A DNA stretch of 5,153 nucleotides, from assembly GCA_027296925.1 (NCBI GenBank), contig JAPUIP010000565.1, positions 1-5,153 of the forward strand. The letters run 5' to 3'. This stretch comes from Candidatus Poribacteria bacterium. GTDB taxonomy: Bacteria; Poribacteria; WGA-4E; PCPOR2b. The notes beneath the pieces were generated by a model. The model had not been told where the DNA came from and made no database searches. It saw only the letters and a program-made list of their open reading frames with translations. Positions 1-4,597 of the stretch are shown here, piece after piece; position 1 is the first letter of the stretch; every line of letters begins with the position of its first letter. The position numbers and the translations under genes are program-made.

Positions 1-35
1 CTCGGTTTGACGAATGTCGCCCCTTCGCAACTTGA

Positions 36-52
36 CTCTCTTTACCAGAGAG
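36..52. repeat. Perfect inverted repeat (6-bp stem, 5-nt loop)
   Basis: CTCTCT at 36-41 and AGAGAG at 47-52 are exact reverse complements around a TTACC loop. The stem shares its CTCTC/GAGAG core with the hairpin at 88-104. No U-tract follows on either strand, so it is not a typical rho-independent terminator. Confidence 0.55.
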
Positions 53-87
53 GGATGCCGTCCTGAGCATCGCTTCCATACTCAGCC

Positions 88-104
88 ATCTCTCATTGAG
101 AGAT
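88..104. repeat. Perfect inverted repeat (7-bp stem, 3-nt loop)
   Basis: ATCTCTC at 88-94 and GAGAGAT at 98-104 are exact reverse complements around an ATT loop. It lies about 78 bases past the stop of the M81 gene on the transcribed strand. It could stabilise the 3' end of the operon mRNA, or be one of a pair of related sites with the hairpin at 36-52. No T-run is present. Confidence 0.55.
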
Positions 105-181
105 AGCACATCCAAGGCATTGTCCTTTACGTTAAGCGCAAGAAACGCCGAATAAACATCACGGTGACAAAGTCGTAGGAG

Positions 182-1714
182 TTAACCCGCGAGTTCCCAA
201 TTCATGTCGGGCTCAATCGGCCAGATTGGGCGCTGGAGATAGCGGTAAGGCAAGCTTGCATAGTCCACCGTGCTGACTCCGGGCGTGTTCAGTTCGATCG
301 TGCTGGCGACGACCGGATCGAAAGAGGCGCGGTGCGCCTGGTTGGACTTGACCACGAGTATCCGCTTCTCCTCCAGGAGAATGCCGGCGCTCTTGAAGAA
401 GTCCCGGTCTTTCCCCGTGCGCCGTTGAGAGAAGATCACATCGATCTTATTGCCGATACGTAGTACCACTCTTGGCCCCACATTGGACTCGCGGAAAACT
501 GCCCGGTTCACTTCCCGACCCCAACCGCCATGCGTGGGACCGCAGATTGTATACCTGCCATCATCGATCGACTTGACGACGCCCGTCACTTGCAGCGGCT
601 GGTAGAAACGTTGGTCGATCTTGCCGCCGACCGCGATGTTGAGCGTTGCGCCTACGCCCGCCTCCATCCCAGCACGAACCACCTCCGCATCACGGATGGT
701 AAGCGCGCAGTCGCGGGCCTCGTGGCGGATGAGACTTTCCAGTACCGCCGGACTATCAGCGGGACAGGCGCTGCCGGGGTCGTCGCCCAGATCCACTAGA
801 AGGACGGGCCCCGCTTCGCGAGCCATGGCCATCTTCACGCCCTCATCAATGGGGTATATCGGCCGCACTGTCTGCAATTCCTCACGCCGTCTCCACAGGT
901 CCCGCGCTAACTCCAACGCCATTTGTCTTGCTAAATCCGCATCCCCATCTGTTGTGGCAACAACCGACATGCCGGCATCCGGGGAGTCGCCATATCCATA
1001 GCCACCGAGGATGGTGATGTTGATTACCTTCGGAGTCTTTTCCAACTCCTCACGCTTTTGGTTCAACTGATACAGCAGCAACTGCTCCTCTTCCGCGGGG
1101 ATATGCGACCACGTGCTCTGACCGATATTGGGGCCGATGATGGGGACGAATACTCGCCGTGTGACCGGCTGCACCTTGCCATCGAGCATCTGAAGCAGGC
1201 ACTCAGCGGCCTCCAACCCCCGCTCATACCCATCGATGTGAGGATTGGTGTTGTTGGGGAAGGGGACAAGCGATTCAACTTCCCAATCGCTCATGATGCC
1301 GTGAAAGTCGTAGGTGCCAACCATGGGAATATCCCCCAGTGCCCGGCGTGCCTCCCGCACCAACTCGCCCTCGGCATCGGTATAAGGCGCCTCGGCGACC
1401 ATCGCGCCATGAAGAGCGAAATAGGCACCGTCCAGCGGCCCCGCTTCCCGCAAGGCATCCACAATCATGCCCCGACAGCGCTGATACACATCGGCGCGGA
1501 TAATGCCGCCGTGGGAAAAGCCTATCCCGACGGTGGGAATCAGTTCCACATCCGGGCGCTTTGCGCCTTCCACAAAACCGCCGATAAAACTCCGGGGATG
1601 CGCCTGTGCGAGCAACGCCTCTCCCCGCTGCACATGAACGGTGTCCATGGAGTCGTTCTGTTCCATAGCAAAAGTGTTGGTCTCATGTGATAAACCCGCG
1701 ATTCCAATCCTCAT
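182..1714 (-). CDS. M81 family metallopeptidase (MlrC-like)
   Basis: A 510-residue protein of the M81/MlrC family, zinc-dependent peptidases named after MlrC, which degrades linearised microcystin. The N-terminal domain (about 1-290) shows the family opening HETNTF (10-15), the LHGAM block (101-105), a D-x-H pair (Asp136, His138) and PHID (158-161), which carry the likely metal ligands. The C-terminal MlrC domain (about 300-495) shows VDLGDDPGS near 307-315, then VVKSNQAHR (454-462), a TPG turn near 477 and the RPIWPIEP ending. Length fits the family. No signal peptide is seen, so it is probably cytoplasmic. The ATG lies 23 bases after the stop of the isomerase gene, with a purine-rich site (GGAAGGGA) slightly far upstream. 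The block usually written DLHAN reads DFHGI here. No mlrA, mlrB or mlrD genes are nearby, so microcystin need not be the substrate. The family call is firm, the substrate unknown. Confidence 0.93.
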   Translation of the reverse strand: MRIGIAGLSHETNTFAMEQNDSMDTVHVQRGEALLAQAHPRSFIGGFVEGAKRPDVELIPTVGIGFSHGGIIRADVYQRCRGMIVDALREAGPLDGAYFALHGAMVAEAPYTDAEGELVREARRALGDIPMVGTYDFHGIMSDWEVESLVPFPNNTNPHIDGYERGLEAAECLLQMLDGKVQPVTRRVFVPIIGPNIGQSTWSHIPAEEEQLLLYQLNQKREELEKTPKVINITILGGYGYGDSPDAGMSVVATTDGDADLARQMALELARDLWRRREELQTVRPIYPIDEGVKMAMAREAGPVLLVDLGDDPGSACPADSPAVLESLIRHEARDCALTIRDAEVVRAGMEAGVGATLNIAVGGKIDQRFYQPLQVTGVVKSIDDGRYTICGPTHGGWGREVNRAVFRESNVGPRVVLRIGNKIDVIFSQRRTGKDRDFFKSAGILLEEKRILVVKSNQAHRASFDPVVASTIELNTPGVSTVDYASLPYRYLQRPIWPIEPDMNWELAG

Positions 1715-1737
1715 GATCTCGATTTCCCTTCCACGCT

Positions 1738-2661
1738 TTATTCATCTCTCGGCATAAAATTCCAGAGAAAATCTGCGCTCTGACGAAGCGAGGCTTTGCG
1801 GCTTTCCAACGACTTTTCGTAGGCCCGGTCCTCAACTTCGATGCAAACACAACCCTCGTATCCGGTATCACTCAGTACGGAGAAAAACCGCCCCCAATTG
1901 ATTTCGCCCAGACCGGGTAATTTCGGCGTGTGATATTCCAGCGGAGTCGCCAGAATCCCAACCGAATCCAGCTTTTCGCGATCAATCCTCACGTCCTTGG
2001 CGTGAACGTGGAAGATTCGATCCGCGAACTCCCACATCGGTTTGATATAGTCCATCTGCTGCCAGACCATGTGTGACGGGTCATAGTTCAGACCGAAATT
2101 CTCGCTGGGGATGTCTTCAAACATCCGTCGCCAAATCGCAGGGGAGTGAGCCAAATTCTTGCCGCCCGGCCATTCGTCGTTTGTGAAAAGCATCGGACAG
2201 TTTTCGATACCGATGCGGACGTTGTGGTCTTCCGCGAATTGAACCAGTGGCCTCCATACCGTTAAAAACTGCGGCCAGTTGTCGTCTATTGACTTCGTCC
2301 AGTCCCGACCGATAAACGTATTGACCTCCCGAACCCCTAATAGCTCAGCGGAAGCAATCACTTTTTTGAGGTGATTGATGTAGACCTGCCGCTCCTCCGG
2401 ATCGGGCGCGAGCGGATTGGGGTAATATCCCAGACCGCTAATTGTGACCCCATGCGACGTCATGACATCATTGACCTGCTCGGCGTCTTCCTTGCTGAAA
2501 TTCGCCACATCAATATGAGTCACGCCCGCGTAGCGTCGTTCGGCCCTTCCCTTCGGCCAGCACATCAATTCCACGCAAGAAAAGCGGTGAGATGCGGCGA
2601 ACGTGACAACCTCCTCCAGAGCGAGATCTGGCAAAATTGCACTGGCAAACCCAAGTTTCAT
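1738..2661 (-). CDS. Sugar phosphate isomerase/epimerase (xylose isomerase-like TIM barrel)
   Basis: A 307-residue single-domain protein of the AP-endonuclease-2 / xylose-isomerase-like TIM barrel superfamily. It opens with the typical first strand (MKLGFASAI). Four residues in the expected order look like the divalent metal ligands: Glu153 in GIENCP, Asp194 in NYDPSH, His220 in FHVHAKD and Glu275 in CIEVED. His197 of DPSH and Lys222 of HAKD are also typical. The superfamily includes hydroxypyruvate isomerase, tagatose 3-epimerase and inosose dehydratase; I cannot choose between these, and the general label is safest. The ATG has AAGGGAG at 2667-2673, five bases upstream. The protein has no signal peptide. 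It sits between DUF3830 (148-base gap) and the M81 peptidase (23-base gap), so it is likely co-transcribed with the latter and may process a keto or hydroxy acid, or a sugar, from the same pathway. Confidence 0.92.
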   Translation of the reverse strand: MKLGFASAILPDLALEEVVTFAASHRFSCVELMCWPKGRAERRYAGVTHIDVANFSKEDAEQVNDVMTSHGVTISGLGYYPNPLAPDPEERQVYINHLKKVIASAELLGVREVNTFIGRDWTKSIDDNWPQFLTVWRPLVQFAEDHNVRIGIENCPMLFTNDEWPGGKNLAHSPAIWRRMFEDIPSENFGLNYDPSHMVWQQMDYIKPMWEFADRIFHVHAKDVRIDREKLDSVGILATPLEYHTPKLPGLGEINWGRFFSVLSDTGYEGCVCIEVEDRAYEKSLESRKASLRQSADFLWNFMPRDE

Positions 2662-2666
2662 GTGCG

Positions 2667-2673
2667 CTCCCTT
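2667..2673 (-). promoter_or_regulatory. Ribosome binding site of the sugar isomerase gene
   Basis: On the minus strand this reads AAGGGAG, five bases before the ATG at 2661. It supports that start and gives the gene its own translation signal after the long 148-base spacer. Confidence 0.7.
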
Positions 2674-2710
2674 CTATGCCTTGCTGAGTCATGGGGAATT
2701 GAATATTTTC

Positions 2711-2747
2711 TATTGACGATCCTCTCAGCCGAGGACTTTGTATTGAC
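2711..2747. promoter_or_regulatory. Possible operator: TATTGAC direct repeats flanking a small hairpin
   Basis: TATTGAC occurs at 2711-2717 and again at 2741-2747, exactly 30 bp apart (about three helical turns). Between them, TCCTC (2720-2724) and GAGGA (2731-2735) form a 5-bp inverted repeat with a 6-base loop. The block lies in the longest gap inside the leftward operon, 50-86 bases before the isomerase start. It could bind a regulator or form an mRNA hairpin, but nothing identifies the partner. Confidence 0.3.
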
Positions 2748-2766
2748 TGCACACGCAGCTTGAATG

Positions 2767-2800
2767 AATCTTCAATTTTCAATCTTCAATCTTCAATTTC
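2767..2800. repeat. Heptamer tandem repeat AATCTTC
   Basis: Four head-to-tail 7-base units (2767-2773, 2774-2780, 2781-2787, 2788-2794) read AATCTTC, with one C-to-T change in the second unit. A partial fifth unit, AATTTC, ends at 2800. On the transcribed strand it reads as repeated GAAGATT. It begins only nine bases past the stop codon of the DUF3830 gene. It has no dyad symmetry and is not a terminator or a CRISPR; it looks like a microsatellite-type intergenic repeat. Confidence 0.8.
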
Positions 2801-2809
2801 TTTGTCATT

Positions 2810-3295
2810 TTACTCCAATCGTCGATAGATTAACTCCTCGCCGACAAACCCTTCGCGCCAGATGTTATCGCACGCCTTCGCCATCTCCTCCAGATTCTCC
2901 GTGACCGTGGCATAGCGGCTGCCGGGCACAGGCCCAGTCGCAGGCGAAAAGAGAAAGTTGTCTCGATCGTAGAAAATCGCGAGATCCACCATCCCCACGC
3001 GGTTTGCTACCTCGCGCACGTCTGGCCGGGTAATGATGCCGGGTGGAAAATAGAAATAGAGCAAATCACCGGGGATCGGCAGGATGGTTGGATTTTCAAG
3101 GCCGGGCTCGTTTTCGGCAAAGGGGGGAACGAGCGTGTAAACCTCGTTGCTCGCATACTTGGCGTGATAGGCATCGCTTCCGAGCGGTAACGCTCGCCAT
3201 ACCGCCTCGCAGGTTTTCGGCGCGAGGTCGTCGAGCAATTGCGCAACGCAACTCACACCGCGTTTTTTGAGTGTGACTTCAATGTATCGTGCCAT
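2810..3295 (-). CDS. DUF3830 family protein (cyclophilin-like fold)
   Basis: A 161-residue protein that I recognise as DUF3830, a family predicted to share the cyclophilin-like beta-barrel fold. No enzyme activity is established for it as far as I know. Recognisable blocks are the N-terminal LDDLAPKTCEAVWRALPL (21-38), HAKYASNEVYTLVPPF (44-59), the PIPGDLLYFYFPPG strand-turn (73-86) and DLAIFYDRDN (104-113). The conserved His44 and the Asn50-Glu51 pair are candidate ligand-binding residues, by inference. No signal peptide or membrane segment is present. The ATG follows GAGGAG at 3299-3304 with only three bases between, a tight but usable spacing. It sits 61 bases after the racemase-like gene. 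In my recollection DUF3830 genes often lie beside racemase, amidase or hydantoinase genes, which fits this operon. Confidence 0.85.
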   Translation of the reverse strand: MARYIEVTLKKRGVSCVAQLLDDLAPKTCEAVWRALPLGSDAYHAKYASNEVYTLVPPFAENEPGLENPTILPIPGDLLYFYFPPGIITRPDVREVANRVGMVDLAIFYDRDNFLFSPATGPVPGSRYATVTENLEEMAKACDNIWREGFVGEELIYRRLE

Positions 3296-3314
3296 CTTCT
3301 CCTCGATTTCTTGA

Positions 3315-3323
3315 TATATACCA
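3315..3323 (-). promoter_or_regulatory. Weak possible internal promoter (extended -10 only)
   Basis: Read on the minus strand this is TGG followed by TATATA, an extended -10-like element. It would start RNA near 3308, just before the DUF3830 ribosome binding site. No acceptable -35 is present 17 bases upstream. The octamer TGGTATAT is shared with the candidate main promoter at 4230-4238. Confidence 0.2.
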
Positions 3324-3356
3324 AATTCGCCATAGACATTAGACGCTGCGTAATGA

Positions 3357-4079
3357 CTACACGACTGTCATCAATCGTCCCAAATTCGACTGAGGGGTTG
3401 AGCGCCCCGTGAGCCGTAGCGCCTCCCACATGGTGACTTGATTCGCTGTCAACACCAGTTTGCCCACCTCCGCTTCAAGCTCCGATAAGAAATCAACGGT
3501 GTGTAGCGCCGTATCGGGAATCAACACCGCTTCAGCCTCGGGATGGTCATTCGCACGCGCAAAGTGCAATACTGCTTCGCGCCCGACCTCCCCAACCTCG
3601 CCTCCCGTCCAGATGCCCATGCAATCCAGGTGCACCACTTTAACGCCACCTTCAACCAGAAAGGCACAAAAGGCGTTCGCCAGTTCTTCGGGATACGTTG
3701 CAGCCACAGCGACATGGGTGAGGCCAAGCGCGTGGATGGCACTGAGAAACGCAAGCGATGTGCTTGACGCCGGCACCCCCAGCCCGTCAGCGATGTCCTG
3801 TGCTTGACGCCGTGCCCCCTCCACGCCAAATACAAAGCTGCCGCTCGTACATGCCCACATACAGACCGCGACGTTGTGAGCCCGTAACGCTTCAACACCG
3901 GCCGAAAGGTATTCCCGACTTCCAGTTTGTAGGCATTCCTCGATCTGATGTAAATTCGGACTATCGGTATGAACGATGCGGACTTCAACCGGTGGAGCAA
4001 GCGCGGCAGCCAGTCGGGGATAGTCGTCCTCAGCCGCATGAAGCGGGTAAAGCATACCAACGCGCAGGCGTTCTTCCAT
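3357..4079 (-). CDS. Asp/Glu racemase superfamily protein (maleate isomerase / arylmalonate decarboxylase-like)
   Basis: A 240-residue protein, first gene of the leftward operon, of the Asp/Glu/hydantoin racemase superfamily and closest in pattern to maleate cis-trans isomerases and arylmalonate decarboxylases. Family marks are the WACTSGSFVFG block with Cys77, the IPDTALHT block (187-194) and LTANQVTMWEALRLTG near the C-terminus. These enzymes use one or two catalytic cysteines for carbanion or cysteine-adduct chemistry. Cys77 matches the first cysteine (Cys76 in maleate isomerase as I recall it), but the second position reads Asp189 instead of Cys. I chose the ATG at 4079 because GGAGGG (4087-4092) lies seven bases before it. 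A TTG at 4097 would add six residues but would place that site inside the gene. The protein appears cytoplasmic. Family confidence is high; whether it isomerises, racemises or decarboxylates is open. Confidence 0.88.
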   Translation of the reverse strand: MEERLRVGMLYPLHAAEDDYPRLAAALAPPVEVRIVHTDSPNLHQIEECLQTGSREYLSAGVEALRAHNVAVCMWACTSGSFVFGVEGARRQAQDIADGLGVPASSTSLAFLSAIHALGLTHVAVAATYPEELANAFCAFLVEGGVKVVHLDCMGIWTGGEVGEVGREAVLHFARANDHPEAEAVLIPDTALHTVDFLSELEAEVGKLVLTANQVTMWEALRLTGRSTPQSNLGRLMTVV

Positions 4080-4086
4080 GTCATTT

Positions 4087-4092
4087 CCCTCC
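4087..4092 (-). promoter_or_regulatory. Ribosome binding site fixing the ATG start of the racemase-like gene
   Basis: The minus strand reads GGAGGG, seven bases before the ATG at 4079. This is ideal spacing and decides against the in-frame TTG at 4097, which would lie upstream of this site. Confidence 0.8.
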
Positions 4093-4229
4093 GTCAACTG
4101 ATGGATTTTTCGTTCATTGATCTCCCGTTGCTGTGGGGTTCAACGTCCTCCAATTGCTTGGGGTTATGTTATCACAAATTTGAGCAGAGATCTATCAAAA
4201 AACTCAACGGCTAATTCTGAGGTTGTCGC

Positions 4230-4238
4230 AATATACCA
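4230..4238 (-). promoter_or_regulatory. Candidate extended -10 promoter for the leftward operon
   Basis: The minus strand reads TGG then TATATT, an extended -10 element with five of six consensus bases. The -35 position (4253-4258) is poor, and a palindrome at 4256-4266 covers and extends beyond it, the arrangement expected when an activator helps recruit polymerase. It implies a leader of about 140 bases. A weaker alternative closer to the gene is TTGATA (4192-4197) with GATAAC 19 bases downstream on the minus strand. Confidence 0.35.
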
Positions 4239-4255
4239 CACACGACTTGGTAGGT

Positions 4256-4266
4256 TATCGCCGATA
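4256..4266. promoter_or_regulatory. Hyphenated palindrome, possible regulator site
   Basis: TATCG (4256-4260) and CGATA (4262-4266) are exact reverse complements around one C. The centre is about 38 bases upstream of the predicted leftward transcription start, which suits an activator or repressor site. The partner is unknown. Confidence 0.3.
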
Positions 4267-4347
4267 TGGGTTGATATATTGTTCATGAGTTCAAGCCAAT
4301 GATGAGAATTTACGTTGAATAACAAAAGTTGTGATGCGTATTTATAA

Positions 4348-4376
4348 TTGCAATAGTATCTATTTTAGTATATACT
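4348..4376 (+). promoter_or_regulatory. Sigma70-type promoter of the rightward operon
   Basis: TTGCAA at 4348-4353 (four of six consensus bases) and TATACT at 4371-4376 (five of six) are separated by exactly 17 bases in an AT-rich stretch. RNA would start near 4383, leaving a leader of roughly 23 bases that contains the ribosome binding site of the small regulator gene. Confidence 0.7.
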
Positions 4377-4386
4377 TTTAAGTACT
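4354..4386. promoter_or_regulatory. Palindromic operator candidate over the rightward promoter
   Basis: A cluster of short symmetric elements covers the spacer, -10 and start point. TAGTAT occurs at 4354-4359 and 4366-4371. AGTATATACT (4367-4376) is a perfect 10-bp palindrome containing the -10. TACTT (4373-4377) and AAGTA (4380-4384) form another inverted pair, and AGTACT (4381-4386) is a further palindrome. Ribbon-helix-helix dimers typically bind arrays of short half-sites like these, and such a protein is encoded just downstream, so autoregulation is a reasonable inference. Confidence 0.45.
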
Positions 4387-4390
4387 CAGA

Positions 4391-4396
4391 GAAGGA
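4391..4396 (+). promoter_or_regulatory. Ribosome binding site of the small RHH gene
   Basis: GAAGGA lies nine bases before the ATG at 4406. The strength is moderate, and it supports this otherwise very short gene. Confidence 0.6.
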
Positions 4397-4405
4397 CAGT
4401 CGATT

Positions 4406-4585
4406 ATGAAAAAAAGCGATAAACTGATGACCCTCAAAATCAACTCGGAGCTGCATTCATGGTTCAAGGATTATGCAGAAAGGCAAAATACCAATATGAG
4501 TCAGATCATTAAGGCGCATCTGGAATCACTTAGGCGTAAGGATATGCGGCGTCAACGCAAGGCAGAACAAGAGACAATTAGATGA
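4406..4585 (+). CDS. Small ribbon-helix-helix (CopG/Arc-like) DNA-binding protein
   Basis: A 59-residue protein, a likely transcription regulator. The pattern is that of a ribbon-helix-helix domain: a short strand with alternating residues (KLMTLKINSEL, 6-16), helix A (about 14-27, ELHSWFKDYAERQ), a turn with Asn-Met-Ser (30-32) and helix B (about 32-44, SQIIKAHLESLRR). A strongly basic tail follows (RRKDMRRQRK). Such proteins bind DNA as dimers, inserting the paired strands in the major groove. The ATG has GAAGGA nine bases upstream and a good promoter just before it, with palindromes over the promoter. It ends 12 bases before the peptidase gene and in the same frame, so the two genes are surely co-transcribed and perhaps translationally coupled. 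No toxin gene adjoins it, so I do not call an antitoxin. The coding sequence is about 42% GC by my count, lower than the leftward genes. Confidence 0.75.
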   Translation: MKKSDKLMTLKINSELHSWFKDYAERQNTNMSQIIKAHLESLRRKDMRRQRKAEQETIR

Positions 4586-4592
4586 AGGAGGT
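4585..4592 (+). promoter_or_regulatory. Consensus ribosome binding site of the P1 peptidase gene
   Basis: AAGGAGGT, a full match to the anti-Shine-Dalgarno complement, lies five bases before a TTG at 4598. Its first base is the last base of the upstream gene's TGA stop. It fixes the unusual TTG start and so the presence of the signal peptide. Confidence 0.88.
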
Positions 4593-4597
4593 CACCA

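Larger units (their letters stand above)
1..181. other. Region downstream of the M81 gene, no recognised gene
   Basis: No gene with a start, ribosome binding site and recognisable product is visible here. The plus strand has an open frame from the window edge to a TGA at 64-66 (about 21 codons), which could be the end of a gene lying to the left, but its peptide matches nothing I know. On the minus strand the frame that follows the M81 stop codon stays open for about 60 codons to the window edge; it has no convincing start and may be chance. Two perfect inverted repeats lie at 36-52 and 88-104. Neither is followed by a T-run on either strand, so I do not call an intrinsic terminator for the leftward operon. 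Confidence 0.5.
4098..4405. other. Divergent intergenic region between the two operons
   Basis: About 300 bases without a supported gene lie between two divergent units, so the control regions of both should be here. The right third (about 4320-4385) is very AT-rich and carries the rightward promoter. The left two thirds hold a candidate leftward extended -10 at 4230-4238, a hyphenated palindrome TATCG-C-CGATA at 4256-4266, GATAT direct repeats ten bases apart (4263-4267 and 4273-4277), and a six-A run at 4197-4202. Short open frames across it lack ribosome binding sites or any recognisable product. Confidence 0.7.

Noticed and set aside
1058..1690. 210-codon plus-strand open frame opposite the M81 gene
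   Set aside because: It lies wholly antisense to a strongly recognised M81 gene, shows no known family pattern, and is explained by the high-GC codon structure of the other strand.
2767..2800. CRISPR-like or terminator reading of the AATCTTC repeats
   Set aside because: Units are 7 bases with no spacers and no dyad symmetry.
3521..4084. 187-codon minus-strand open frame in another frame of the racemase-like gene
   Set aside because: It overlaps the family-supported frame almost entirely and its translation is a low-complexity, Arg- and Trp-rich shadow.
4080..4097. TTG start at 4097 adding six residues to the racemase-like protein
   Set aside because: It would place the strong GGAGGG site inside the coding region, whereas the ATG at 4079 is seven bases from it.
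4197..4228. Possible minus-strand terminator or attenuator with a T6 run in the leader of the leftward operon
   Set aside because: The only stem before the T-run is about four base pairs (CTCA/TGAG) with a long loop, too weak for an intrinsic terminator.
4117..4302. 61-codon plus-strand frame in the divergent spacer
   Set aside because: No Shine-Dalgarno site, no recognisable domain, and it sits across likely promoter DNA.
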